Assembly: GCA_039090855.1 (NCBI GenBank)
Contig: CM076991.1
Coordinates: forward strand, 101,630,021-101,694,020
Length of the DNA: 64,000 nt
Direction of reading: 5' to 3'
From: Macrothele yani
Lineage: Eukaryota > Arthropoda > Arachnida > Araneae > Macrothelidae
The notes beneath the pieces are model-generated. The model was given only the letters and a program-made list of their open reading frames with translations, was not told where the DNA came from and did not search any database. Shown here one piece after another: positions 10,652 through 21,065 of this stretch. The translations under genes and the position numbers were made by a program. Each line of letters begins with the position of its first letter. Position 1 is the stretch's first letter.

Positions 10652-11866
10652 CACTATCTATTGGACACCTGTGATAGCAAAGGAAAACGAAGTTTATTCA
10701 CTTTCAATAGTTGGTGGAGCCTCCACGAGCGGCGATTACAGCTGCGACCCTCCGGGGCACACTCTCAACCAGGCGTTGTTCGGCGACTAGCGGTATTTTC
10801 TTCCACTCGGCTTGGAGAAGACAGGTCAGTTCCTCCACCGATTTTGGACGGTGGGGGCACCCCTTAAGTCGACGCTCCAACTCGTCCCAGAGGTGCTCGA
10901 TAGGGTTAAGGTCCGGGCTCTGCGCAGGCCAGTACATTCGATTAACCCCATTGTTACCATACCAAGTCATGGTGGACCTCGCAACATGACAGGTGGCATT
11001 GTCATCCTGAAAGTAACATGGGTCCACCCCGTAAAAATGCCACAACGTAGGAAGCGCATGGTCATCCAAAATGGGGCAGTAGGTCTCGGCGTTGAGTCTA
11101 CCAGGAATTGCGACCAAGGGTCCCGTGCCATACCAGGAGAAACACCCCCATAGCATAATTCCACCGCCGCCGAACTTCACAATTGGCACAATACATTCCG
11201 GCAGGAGGTAATACATTTCCTCCAGGCAGACGCCAAACCCAGACCCTGCCATCCGAATGGTAGAGGGTGAACCTTGATTTGTCGCTCCAGAGAACCTGTT
11301 TCCACTGTTCAACGGTCCACTGTCAACGTTCTTTGCACCACGTTAGCCGAGCAACGCTATTGGACTTGGTGATCAAAGGCTTGCGGGCGGCAGCACGTCC
11401 ATGATAACCGAGCAGATGGGATTCTTTACGGATGGTATTCATCGAAAGAACACTCCCGGATGCCTGTTGAAACTCTTCGCGGATGTGGCCCATCGATTTG
11501 GTGCGGTTCTTTCGAATTTATCTGGCCAGCACCCGTCGGTCTCTAACTCCCAGTTTTGTGGGTCTGCCGTGTCGGGGCACATTCCGACAGTCACCTCTCA
11601 TCTTCCACTTGCCAATCACGTAGGCTACTGTCGATTTTGGGTACTTCAACTCGCTGGATATGTCACGTATGGATCGGCCATTTCTGTGATACCCGACGAT
11701 TACACCTTTCTCGAAATCAGAGAGCTCCGAACTGCGTGGCATCTTGCATGCGACTGGTTGCGTTGTTGTTTCCCACACGATATTTAACGGCGGTGGCTGT
11801 GTCATGTATCAGAACCGCATATATCATCGATTGCATGGGTGTCCAATTACTTGTTGGTAGATAGTG
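10652..11866 (-). mobile_element. Tc1-family DNA transposon (complete ends)
   Basis: A 1215-bp element with matching termini: CACTATCTATTGGACACC at 10652 and the complement of CACTATCTACCAACAAGT at 11866, each flanked by TA (10650-51 and 11867-68). The transposase lies on the minus strand and is broken. Terminus sequence and transposase differ from the Tc1A family at 74 and 27869. Confidence 0.93.
10704..11742 (-). pseudogene. Tc1 transposase, inactivated
   Basis: The start is the ATG at 11742 (MPRSSELSDFEKG), not the longer upstream extension. The N-terminal helix-turn-helix region runs to the GRPTKL hook (about residue 60). A TAA at 11518-11520 and a TGA near 11325 interrupt one frame; a frameshift near 11175 moves the C-terminal half to another. 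The three catalytic positions survive: WSDKSRF (the usual Glu after Asp is Lys), FQDDNATCH and [17 protein letters not shown]. Natural stop at 10704. Only a few lesions, so this copy is younger than most of its neighbours. Confidence 0.92.
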
Positions 11867-11868
11867 TA

Positions 11869-12494
11869 TATTGCAGCTGGAATTACCAAATTTAATGATA
11901 ATAGTAATGAACGCCTGATACTTACCGACTCCATAATCCTTGAGTTGTCCATAATCCTTTTTATTTTTCTCTCCTTTAAAGATATATTATGCGTTGCCAG
12001 AATCATTTTTTTCTCTCTCTCCTTTAAAGGTTATATTCTCCGATAATTGTCAAAGTTTAGCTAATAACTAAGCGATCGTTGATTGAGCACGAAGGAAACA
12101 CTTCAACCTTTCATGAGAAAAATTCTATGCTGCAAAAATATCTTTGAGAAAAGTTCTTCATTTCGGATAATGCTCAGAAAATATATATTAAAAAAAATAA
12201 AAAATAAAGGGAAGAACACTTCCAAACCAAAAGCAACGAACTGTAGAAAAATAATGCTATGTTACTGATTGTATGGGTTCCTGGAAAAAAAGTGTCAAAA
12301 TAAGAAATTGTAAACTTAGGGCGAGATAAAAATTTTGCGATTGCGAATTAAGCAAAGAAAATAAAATTGAAGGAAAATTTCCCGCTAAAGTGTTCTCGGA
12401 TTTCTAAACTAAAAAATGTAGACGTGAGCATCAAAGCAAAAACAATCCGGATGGTAAAGTACGATTTCCTGAGGTAAAAAATAAGTTACAAAAG
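11869..12494. other. Gene-free AT-rich interval
   Basis: AT-rich sequence with two CTCCTTTAAAG-type duplications near 11970 and 12020. No coding or RNA feature is recognised. Confidence 0.4.
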
Positions 12495-12625
12495 GTTTCA
12501 TCGGTCGTGCCTATAAAATAGAATTATGTGTGAAATAGTCTATAGAAGGTTTCATCGGTCGTGATCATAAAATGCAAATATATGTGAAATAATCTACAAA
12601 AGGTTTCATGGTCGTGCTTGTAAGG
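12495..12625 (+). repeat. Short tandem repeat, about 58 bp x 2.3
   Basis: AAGGTTTCATCGGTCGTG recurs at about 12493, 12547 and (as GGTTTCATGGTCGTG) 12602, each followed by a similar TATAAAATN and GTGAAATA block. Non-coding. Confidence 0.75.
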
Positions 12626-12844
12626 AAAATTTGTATCTTATAAGGGAAAAAAATATCACTGCTGATAAAACTGCACAGAATCGATGGAGCAGCCCTTGTG
12701 CGGCTCAGTCGATTCTTTCGTAAGATTCGATTTGAAATGTGATCTAAACAGGAGTTCTCTTTTCGAACACATGAAATATCTCTTTGGGAAGGAAGTATAA
12801 TCACTCTTATGAGCGTCAAGTTTATAGAGGGGACCCAGTTGTCT

Positions 12845-12935
12845 GCAAGGATCTCGAATCCGGGTCTAAATAGAACGATTAGCCAAAAGCCCGAGTCTCA
12901 CACCACTCAACCAGCTGAACTGAATCGACCACATC
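12845..12935 (-). repeat. tRNA-like sequence, minus strand
   Basis: The minus strand reads TTCAGCTGGTTGAGTGGTGT, then CTCGGGCTTTTGGCTAATCG, then ACCCGGATTCGAGATCC, giving A-box- and B-box-like segments and a longer variable region as in class II tRNAs. The acceptor stem does not pair well. Probably a tRNA pseudogene or SINE head. Confidence 0.4.
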
Positions 12936-13438
12936 TGCAGTTAAAAGTTATTATTATTAACTTTCGGGGTGGTGGTATAACGACCACAATAGGAAACTGA
13001 TTCGGAGATTATTCATTCCCGAGAACAACATACAAATTTTAATATGGAATAGTAAATGTTTCTTTGTCATCTTCTAACAGCCAACGAGGAAACTTCAAGA
13101 CGCCAGTTAAGGGCTTAACAGCATAGGCAATAATCATTAGTAAAAGCTGAAACAGCGTTTCACAGAGCGATTGGACGTTGCATGTTAGAGAGAGAGCTCT
13201 TTCACTGATCGTTTTCTTGCACTCATTTTTAAATTTTTCTCTCAGCAGCGATCAGCTGCACGTTAAAGGAAAGTTATCCCAGACTACATAATTATTTTAT
13301 TGCTTTCAAGACGCTAAGTGCCCTGTTTTCCAAAGCAAAGAGAGCGAAGGGGCGAACATGGGAAGGAATTAGAGTAATCCGAGACAGAAGTCAAGGAGAT
13401 CGGGCAAAATATTTTTTGAAGGCGGACGTGCATTCGGG

Positions 13439-13649
13439 CTTTTTTTTTTTTTTTTTTTTATTGAAGGTTTAACGACCATCGTGAGCAACTCAGTGGGCTA
13501 TAAACAGTCGCTTGGCCCTAATTTAGAGCCACTGTTCCTAGGGAAGGGAGAGAGCCAGCGCCGTAAGACAAACACAGCATCCATGCCTCGCCGGGATCCG
13601 AACCCGGACCCATTATCAAAAGCCATTGCTTAGACCACTACGCCAGCAT
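13439..13649 (-). mobile_element. tRNA-derived SINE, family A (minus strand)
   Basis: A T-run at 13441 followed by the complement of the family tail (TTTAACGACCATCGTGAGCA), the body and a tRNA-like head ending near 13649. Short flanking matches TTCGGGCTTT at 13433 and 13664 suggest the target duplication. The B-box GGGTTCGGATCCC is close to consensus. Confidence 0.9.
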
Positions 13650-13695
13650 CTCATCTCATCTAGCTTCGGGCTTTCCGAAAGCTAGATGAGATGAG
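13650..13695. repeat. Hairpin at the SINE 5' junction
   Basis: CTCATCTCATCTAGCTT (13650) pairs with AAGCTAGATGAGATGAG (13679-13695) across a loop of about 12 bases. It begins exactly where the SINE at 13439-13649 ends, so it may be an inverted duplication made during SINE insertion. Confidence 0.75.
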
Positions 13696-14107
13696 AACGA
13701 AATTGTTACGTAGAACCAAGAAAATGCAAAAGAGCGGGTAACGAGGAAAAAGAATAATTAACCAATGAATGAAAGAGTTAAGGAGAAACTAAAATGATTC
13801 CCGGATGAAAACATAACACATAAATGCTTTAGAAAGAAACATAACACATAAATGCTTATATAATACACTTTTGGAAAAAAAGAAAAAAAAAAAGAAAAAG
13901 ATGCATCCAGAAGGAATCATCCAATCGAGATGAAAATTGGTATGTTCAATGTATATGTATAGGCAAGGGCCATTTATTCTGATAAAACAGATGCATGAGT
14001 GAAACAAGTCAGTACGTTGTAACGCCACATCTGGCTCGGATGCAAGCTGTTACCCTGTTTGACACAGACGCATGCAGTTCACGGATACTGTCTTGAGGTA
14101 TAACATG

Positions 14108-14877
14108 CAACAAGAAAATCCTAAGTGCATAAATGCACATTGTGAATACGACGTGGCTAAAGAAAATGAATCTATAACTACTATTTACAGTAGCAAAATA
14201 CTGTTCTTCACGTGTTTATACTAGCAATTTTAAGCAGAAGTCAACAGGTTTCTGGTAATATTAACAAAAAGCAAACTACAAGCAACACAATCAGAAGGAC
14301 TTACCCCAGCTTTGAAAAGTAGACCTACATCCATTGTCGTCCGGCTTCCTCTGCTAGTGAACGAATATCAGCGGTCGATAAGACATATATCACAACGAAC
14401 GGTAAAAACAACCAATTGAGTAAAACGTGAATGAAACGGTACAAAACCAAGTATAAAATGGTGAAATTCGAATGAAATGAGAACATTAAAATCGATTGAG
14501 AAGTAAAACACACAAAGTTAAAAGTTGAAAATGACAAAACCACGGAACCCATCTACATTCTACCCATGCTACCAGCATCCACACATGTTTCAGCAAATAT
14601 TATGCCTTCATCAGTGGAAGAGTTCACAAGTGCTTAGTACTCAGCAATCAACTCAGATGTAATATGACATGCTTGAATGAAAAGACAGTATGTTAACTTC
14701 GTCGCATAAGCAGGACGAATACGTCGGCGAAATCCCCACAGATGGCGCTATACAAGAACTGCGCGATAGGGTATAGGTGTTCATAGCCAGAGACCTGTTG
14801 ACTTCTGCTTAAAATTGCTAGTATAAACACGTGAAGAACAGTATTTTGCTACTGTAAATAGTAGTTATTGATTCATA
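14108..14877. mobile_element. Inverted-repeat element inserted in a Tc1 gene
   Basis: Arms of about 85 bases: 14166-14252 (GAATCTATAACTACTATTTA to GTCAACAGGTTTCTGG) and 14790-14877, its complement, nearly identical. The duplication ATAACATGCA flanks it at about 14100 and 14878. As with the element at 172-608, there is a one-sided extension outside one arm (14110-14165). No open frame with a recognisable domain. A hammerhead-like core sits between the arms (14587-14614, minus strand). Confidence 0.78.
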
Positions 14878-15446
14878 TAACATGCAGATGGCGTCCAAAT
14901 TGGGGGTCAGTTCGCCGACATTCCGGAATGAGCGTAGGTGGCGTTCCATCATGTCCCAAACATGTTCGATAGGTGAGAAGCCGGGCGATCGGTCTGGCCA
15001 TGGAAGGGTATTGACATTACGGAAGGAGACCTGAGAGAGCCGTGCCGTGTGTGGTCGGGCATTATCCTGTGGAAAAATTGCTCGATGATGTTTAGACAGG
15101 AAATGGCAGCGCAACAGGTCGTAGAATGTCGTCGCTGTACAGTTGAGCCGTGAGGGTGGAACGGGGGACGACCAAGAGTGCCCGGCTATCATAGGAAATG
15201 GCTCACCACTCAGGCACTGCCAGTGTGCCAGGGTTGTTCCGTTCCAAGGTAAAAGCACGATTCTTGCGCTGGCCGGCTGGTCTCCAGACATGTATGCGTT
15301 GGTCATCGGCACCACGTGCAAACCGTGACTCATCATCAAAGTCAACAAGACGCCGCTGTACACTATCTTGACACCACTGCAACCGGAGACGGTGATGCTC
15401 GCTGGTCAGTGGTAGGAGGCGAAGTGGCCTCCTCGAATGTAGTCCT

Positions 15447-15663
15447 CGTGCAGCAAGTCGTCTAACAACGGTCTGGATGGTCACAAGTCGTCCAGCAACG
15501 GTCTGGATGATCTCAAGTCGTCTAGCAACGGTCTGGTTGGTCACAAGTCGTCTAGCAACGGTCTGGATGGTTACAAGTGGTCTAGTAACGGTCTGGATGG
15601 TCACAAGACGTCTAGCAACGGTCTGGATGGTCACAAGTCGTCTAGCAACGGTCCGGATGGTCA
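15447..15663 (+). repeat. 30-bp minisatellite inside a transposase gene
   Basis: Seven units of 30 bases with core CAAGTCGTCTAGCAACGGTC and GGATGGT. Period 30 keeps frame, so on the minus strand it adds repeated TVARRLVTIQ decapeptides to the helix-turn-helix end of the Tc1 relic. Confidence 0.95.
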
Positions 15664-16379
15664 TGTAGACGACGCAATACGGCGACGAATGGTTGAAAGT
15701 GACAAATTCGGTTCTGTTCGTGTGTCTCTCACAATCGCTCGATTCTCGCGTTCTGTCGTTGCCCTCAGCCGTCCACTGAACGCGTGCCGCTGGGTTGTGC
15801 CTTCCTGGACACATTCACTGAGAAAAACGTTTTGTTAATTCAGCAAAAAAATATTATCTACAAAATTCATTATTATCATGACAAAACGTTTTGTTCATTT
15901 AACAAAATAATTTTGTCGATTTTGGGAAATTTCTTTGATCCAACAATATGTATTGTTATCGTGACAGTAATTTCTTGTTCCAACAAAATTTAGATTTATG
16001 TAGCTGGGCCACTTTGTCCCTAAACTTTTATCCGATGGCAACACTTTGCCGGTGCAATAATGTTAGACACTGTTCTTCGACCATGGGGTCCCGAACACAT
16101 TTCTCGGGATGCTTCATTTTTTGGGGCAAAAAGTGTATTATAATAAAGAGCAGATTTAATACTACAAGTACATTTCTTGCCTTCTTCGTGATATACAGTA
16201 TCTTTCATATACTGAGAGCTGCAATAAGACAATTAGACCAAATCCTTCAGAAAGTAGAAAGATCCAGCTAGCATACCTATGAGGGCTATAAGCAGTCGGC
16301 CGTTCGTAACTTGGAAACACTGTTTCCATGGAAGCGACACGGTCAGCGCAGTTGCACAAACGCTCTACCCATACCTCAT

Positions 16380-16458
16380 CCTATCCGCGAATCCGGGGTT
16401 ATACCGGAAGAATAGTCAGAAGCTAGCGCCTCTGACCACTCTGCCATAAGAGCGACTT
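16380..16458 (-). repeat. tRNA-like sequence, minus strand
   Basis: The minus strand reads ATGGCAGAGTGGTCAGAGGC, GCTAGCTTCTGACTATTC and ACCCCGGATTCGCGGATAGG, with A-box and weak B-box. Class II (Ser/Leu-like) appearance. A similar plus-strand sequence follows at 16567. Confidence 0.4.
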
Positions 16459-16566
16459 GAAAGTTCTTTACATTAAGTACTTAGATTTTTGAGCTCAAAG
16501 CTTATGGTTTTCATCATAGTACTGGTTTTATTGGCTTTCCCTAGAACAAATGTGAATTTTCTCCTG

Positions 16567-16655
16567 TTGCAAACGCCAGGACTCTTGTGGTCAGAGGGAA
16601 GGGCTTCTGGCTGATTGCCTAAGTAGGATCCATATTCGAGTCTCAAATGGGGCAT
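16567..16655 (+). repeat. tRNA-like sequence, plus strand
   Basis: CTTGTGGTCAGAGGGAAGGG, CTTCTGGCTGATTGCC and GGATCCATATTCGAGTCTC resemble the class II tRNA-like sequence on the opposite strand at 16380-16458, giving a head-to-head pair. Acceptor pairing is poor; probably SINE heads or pseudogenes. Confidence 0.35.
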
Positions 16656-16772
16656 GGACAAAAAATAAATGAAATGAAACAGAAAATAATGTTAGTTGGC
16701 TTTTTGACATTTCTTTTAGCAAAACGGTGAAGAAAAGTAATCCTGGACAACATAATTAGTTTATTAATATAC

Positions 16773-17706
16773 AGCGGGTCTATAAATGAAGTATGCAACT
16801 TCAGTATGCTATTAAAAATACGACAGAAGAAAAACTTATTTTAAATGTCAAAAGACGTGGCAAGTGCTAAAGTTTATCAAATCAGATGATAGATGGCGCC
16901 ATGTGTCTCATGTAATGAAAAATCTCGTCAAACGCGGAATAAAACAGACATGACTTCCCCAGTGGAGAACGAAGCGTGCGTGTTGTGGTTTGCGTAGTCA
17001 AAATCTCTAACAACAGTTCAGCGTAAATTCAGAACGGAGTACAGGAGACAGCTGCCAACACGAAGGCGCATCGAACAATTGGTAACTAAATTCAAAGCAA
17101 CAGGAAGTGCCTTGAAAGGCAAAAGCACTGGGAGACCTTCCATTTTGGATGAAAAGGCTGAAGACGAGCTTAAGGCTTCGCTGAACCAATCGTTACTGGC
17201 ATAACGTACCTGAACATGTTAGAACAATTCGCAATTCAACAACTTCAGGATATTCAGGATATCATTTACCAGCAAGATGGAGTGCATCCGCCCTGGTCAT
17301 TGGATGTACGCAGATCTTTAGACCACTATTTTCCAGGGCGTTGGATTGGACGTGGGGGTCCGACGGCATGGCCACACCGTTCTCCCGATATTACCCCATG
17401 CGATTCTTATCTTCAGAGCTTTATTAACGACATTGTGTACAAGAAAAAAGTTACATCTATCACTGAGCTAAAAGAATGCATTACTGCAGCCTTCTACCTT
17501 GTTACACCTGACGTTCTACATGGATGTAACTGGACTATCGTTTAGACATCCTACGAACAGCCAACGGAGAACACGTGGAGAACGACTGACATTTTTCTTT
17601 TTTTATTTCAAAGTTACCATGTGTTTTGACATTAAAAGTAAGTTGTTATTTGTTGTAGCTTTTTTTTCAATAGCATACTAAAGTTGTATATTTCATTTAT
17701 GACACC
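16773..17706 (+). mobile_element. Tc1/mariner-superfamily element, deletion derivative
   Basis: About 40-bp terminal inverted repeats: GTCTATAAATGAAGTATGCA at 16778 and the complement of CATAAATGAAATATACAACT near 17700, both running in to TAGTATGCTATT. Length of about 930 bases is short for an autonomous element, in line with the internal deletion in its gene. Confidence 0.82.
16950..17590 (+). pseudogene. Transposase relic, 'PGRWIGRGG' type
   Basis: Starts MTSPVENEACVL at 16950. TAG at about 16995 interrupts an N-terminal helix-turn-helix region ending KGKSTGRPSILDEKAED. Then ASLNQS passes, through an apparent internal deletion near 17190, into YLNMLEQFAIQQLQDIQD. The central catalytic Asp is in QQDGVHPPW, followed by PGRWIGRGGPTAWPHRSPD, the signature of a widespread insect IS630/Tc1-type transposase. 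The first catalytic Asp region is lost. A frameshift near 17540 precedes a tail resembling the family C-terminus (TNSQRRTRGE). Confidence 0.82.
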
Positions 17707-17742
17707 ATATTATATTATATTATATTATATTATATTATATTA
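17707..17742 (+). repeat. (TATAT)n microsatellite, left part
   Basis: A pentanucleotide ATATT run. The same run continues at 18962-18984 on the far side of the Tc1 element, so the transposon inserted into a TA inside this microsatellite. Confidence 0.95.
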
Positions 17743-18961
17743 TGCACAGTCGAGTCGCATTATTGTGACCACCAGCTAATATCCAGACTAACCGCCGTGT
17801 GCAGCGCGGACAGCAGCTATACGGTCTGGGAGTGACTCATTGAGGTGCTGGAAGGTGTTCACAGGTATGCGAAGCCATGCCGACTACAGTGCATCAGACA
17901 GCTGCTGGAGGGCGCGTGGTGGAGGACCCATGGTGCCAACAACCCGATCGAGTTGGTCTCACAGATGATCAATTGGGTTTAAGTCTGGGGAATTAGGGAG
18001 CCAGGCCAGTACTTTGAAGTCTTCGTCGTGCTCTTCGAACCACTCTCGGACATTTCTAGCTGTAGACACGTCGCATTGTCGTTTTGGAATATCCCATCCG
18101 CCCCTGGGAAGACAATCAGCATGTACGGGTGTACGTGGTCAGCAAGGATGGATTCATAACGAATTCGATCCATAGTGCCTTCCACAGGTATGAGGAGACT
18201 CAGAAAAGTCTACGAAAACATTCCCCAGACCATAACGCTGCCCTCACCAGCTTGTGTCCTTCCAGCAATGGTTGAAGAGTGTTTTTTCTCCGATGTTTCT
18301 CGCCTTATACGACAGCGTCCATCCGTTCGATGAAGCAGAAAACACGACTCATCGGAGAAAGCAATCTTTTGCCGATCAGCGGAGGTACGATTCCGATACT
18401 GCCGTGAAAATATAAGCCTTTTCTGCCGATGCACCTTCGTTAGCATAGGTGCAGTGACCATCCGTCTGCATCGGAGCCCCATACGCAGCACGGTTCGCTG
18501 AACTGTCGCTTTAGACACACTTTCAGTAGCCCCCTGGTTCATTCGGCCAGTAAGTTACTCCACTGTAGCTTGACGATCGGCCCTCACGTACCTTCGAAGC
18601 CGACGTTCATCTCTCACATCAATGGCACGTGGTGCTCCGCAGTTTCCACATCGCTTATTCGCAATGGTGCCATTTCTCCAATCGCGATACACTTTAACCA
18701 CAGCAGCACGCGAACAGTTCCCAAACTGAGCTGGTTTAGAAATACTGCCACACTTGGCCCGAAAGCCGATAATCATCTTATTCTTCAAATCTGATAAATT
18801 GCTCCTTTTATCCATGAAGCAACGAGTGATATGTTTTTAGAATGCCTACAGCACACCTTATATACCCTCCAAGCAATATCACGACACGTGCCTTCTTTCA
18901 TTGGCTACGTGCTGTCGACGTCAAAAGTAGGAGGTGGTCACAATAATGTGACTCGACTGTG
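17743..18961 (-). mobile_element. Tc1-family DNA transposon (complete ends)
   Basis: Termini CACAGTCGAGTCGCATTATT (17745) and the complement of CACAGTCGAGTCACATTATT (18960) match over about 30 bases. (ATATT)n lies on both sides. The minus-strand transposase is broken. Family distinct from Tc1A and from the 10652 element by termini. Confidence 0.93.
17788..18815 (-). pseudogene. Tc1 transposase, inactivated
   Basis: Starts MDKRSNLSDLKNKM at 18815. Helix-turn-helix region to about 18600; TAA near 18553 and frameshifts near 18210 and 18185 break it. Acidic motifs: FSDESCFLLHRTDGR, FQNDNATC, and SPDLNPIDHL, in which the third acid is Asp rather than Glu and the following Trp codon is a TGA stop. 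Ends RIAAVRAAHGG at the stop 17788-17790. Near full length, so decay came by point mutations rather than deletion. Confidence 0.9.
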
Positions 18962-18984
18962 TATTATATTATATTATATTATAT
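18962..18984 (+). repeat. (TATAT)n microsatellite, right part
   Basis: Continuation of the 17707-17742 pentanucleotide run beyond the Tc1 insertion. Confidence 0.9.
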
Positions 18985-19044
18985 ACTGTTCATTTGTTGC
19001 TTTGTATTCGGTTTCATAGCTATAGATGGACTTTTGGCTTTACT

Positions 19045-19157
19045 TGTTTTGTTGTTGTTGTTGTTGTTGTATTCGATTGGGGGTTTAACGACCACTGTGA
19101 GCAACTCAGTGGGCTATAAGCAGTTGCCCGTACCTAATTTAGTGCCACTGGTTCCAA
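19045..19157 (-). mobile_element. SINE family A, 3' fragment (minus strand)
   Basis: A (TTG)n run at 19050-19070 followed by the complement of the family A tail (GTTTAACGACCACTGTGAGC to TAATTTAGTGCCACTGGTT). The tRNA-like head is absent, so the copy is truncated at its 5' end. A GTT-repeat tail replaces poly-A here. Confidence 0.85.
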
Positions 19158-20272
19158 TTACATATTGTCTTATTTATGTTCCGAGTAGTATGCGAGTGCT
19201 TTTGTACAAAGAGGAAGATTGGCGTTTCATTTCTTTTTGCGATACAGTCACCTAGTTCTCCGCGTTTGTCTTCGTAATCCCATTCTGTTCCTTACGAGAC
19301 CGAGCTTTAAAGAGTGTTCATGGCGTTACGCTCTATACATATCGTTACTTGAATTTTCATGGCGTTGCGCATTTTCACTCGCTAATCTTTGAAGATGAGA
19401 TACATCCAACACAAAGAACCTTCTCCTCCTACCTCATCATTATGACAGACGGACCCCAAAGTGTAATTGTTTTAGTAACGCTTCACAGAAGGAAACCCTT
19501 GACTAATGCGAAAACCAAATGAACATGTCTGAATGCGATACCGATCTTGAAAATGGGGATTTAAATGTTGTTAAAGATCCATTTGTCATCTCGTTCCCAT
19601 GCTCTTTCTATGTCGGCGCTTTAGGTTACGCAACATCGTCTCCGGCAATTGGCTGTTTCTAGCACTTGAGTAACTTTTCTCTCCGAGGACTGACCGACCG
19701 TACAAGTAATCTCCCTAGATTTTCCACGCTTCATAATCCGAGACCAATGCTTCAGTTACGCAACGGGAGACCGCAACTGTGAACGAAACAGGCTGCACTT
19801 ATCTTTCGCAATAGACTAGATTTCTGGGAAATGCGTCTTGTACGACATTTTACATATCAGTGATGATACTTACCGTTCTGACTTTCCACTTCTGGTGAAA
19901 ACATTCGTAATTCCTTGCTTTTTAATACACTGCGGGCGTAGTCTGAAAAAAAAAGGTCACACAGAAATAGTTTGCATACTTGTAGAATAATAGTTAGTTT
20001 AAGGAATGGTTCGTAGACTCTAATTGTTACCCTAAAATAAAACGTCACTATAAACGTTTACATCCTAGGGCTTAAACATGATTAAGTAAAGGGCTTTAGT
20101 TCGATCCCTGATTACTTCACTTCCTTGGAGCTGCAATCCTTAATTAAGCGCTGTAAGACGAGGCACCCAAAATAATGCATGACGAGGTGCCCAAAGTCGA
20201 AACCTCGACGACGGCACACATTGGCCACTGAGACTGCGCAGCCCACCGGCATGGCATTAGCAGATAGGTGGT
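19158..20272. other. Gene-free interval
   Basis: No recognisable gene, RNA or repeat family. A short duplication GACGAGGCACCCAAA/GACGAGGTGCCCAAA occurs near 20157-20199. Confidence 0.4.
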
Positions 20273-20515
20273 TTAAATCAGACTAGCGTCTCTAGACAGG
20301 AATGATTCCCTATGGGAGTCTTACTGCGCATGCTCATGGACATGGACGCTTGATGATCTGGGGAACTTCAGTTTCGGGGGTCGTGCACATATTGCATTAA
20401 TGGAGGCTGCAGCTCGACTTCTACTCTCGAAGGCAGGTGTTGTTTATATTACTTTCAGTTCGGTAGGCATCTACTCTCGTGCGCAGAAGATAAGTAGTTC
20501 GAAAAAACTTTAAGT

Positions 20516-20731
20516 ATGTCGAACGCCACAACTGTTTCTTGTGCTTATCGTAAGCGTGAGGTTTCTGTGAAAAGTAATAAAAGTAATTTATCGCGGCATG
20601 TGAAAAAGTTTCATCTTCATCCTACAGAAATACCTGGAACTTTAGCCAATTTCCAATGTAGTCTTTATAATCAGAGTTTCAGTCGTTTGGTCGACTTGCA
20701 ACACCACATTAAAATTGCATACGGACATTGA
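20516..20731 (+). pseudogene. Broken two-finger C2H2-like protein fragment
   Basis: A 71-codon frame with two C2H2-like fingers, CAYRKREVSVKSNKSNLSRH and FQCSLYNQSFSRLVDLQH. In both the second zinc-binding Cys is lost (Arg in the first, Tyr in the second) while the His pairs are kept. In intact relatives such fingers precede a Cys-rich module, here displaced to 21066 by the SINE insertion. Likely DNA-binding part of the surrounding element. Confidence 0.65.
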
Positions 20732-20741
20732 ATTACAATAT

Positions 20742-20940
20742 GGCCGCGGTGGCGCAGTGGTCTAAGCGATGGTTTCTTGGTCCGGGTTCGAATCCCGAGA
20801 GGCATGGCTGTTGTGTTTGCCTCCGTACCCTGGAACCAGTGGCCCTAAATTTGGGACGAGCGACTGCTTATAGTCCACTGAGTTGCTCACGGTGGTCGTT
20901 AAACCTCCAATCAAAAAAAAAAAAAGAAAAAAAAAAAAGA
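20742..20940 (+). mobile_element. tRNA-derived SINE, family A
   Basis: Head GGCCGCGGTGGCGCAGTGGT with GGGTTCGAATCCC, a shortened centre (lacking the ATCATTCGCC block seen at 3690), the standard tail GTTGCTCACGGTGGTCGTTA and an interrupted poly-A. Inserted within the MULE-like element, separating its two protein fragments. Confidence 0.92.
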
Positions 20941-21065
20941 AGTATTTTAGTATGAACAAATTACATTTTATTCTATGGAAGATATTGAACTTTGAAAGGA
21001 GAAGATGGAACGCGAGACTCAGTCCTATTTTGTAAAACAGACAGGATATAATAATAATAAAAAAA

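Larger units (their letters stand above)
14009..15803 (-). pseudogene. Tc1-like transposase split by an insertion
   Basis: The minus-strand order matches a Tc1 transposase. An N-terminal part is distorted by a 30-bp minisatellite (15447-15663), then come RGLHSRRPLRLLPLTSEH, the first acidic motif DFDDESRF (about 15330), QDNARPHTARLSQ (about 15060) and SPGFSPIEHVWDMMERHLR (about 14960). The reading is cut at 14878 by an inverted-repeat element and resumes at 14107 with IPQDSIRELHASVSNRVTAC, ending at the stop 14009-14011. All three catalytic acids are present, but frameshifts occur near 15200-15215. Clear termini were not found, and the N-terminal DNA-binding part looks truncated near 15800. 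Confidence 0.85.

Noticed and set aside
14325..14552. 75-codon hydrophobic minus-strand frame as a small membrane protein
   Set aside because: It lies inside a non-coding inverted-repeat element; hydrophobicity follows from the AT-rich composition.
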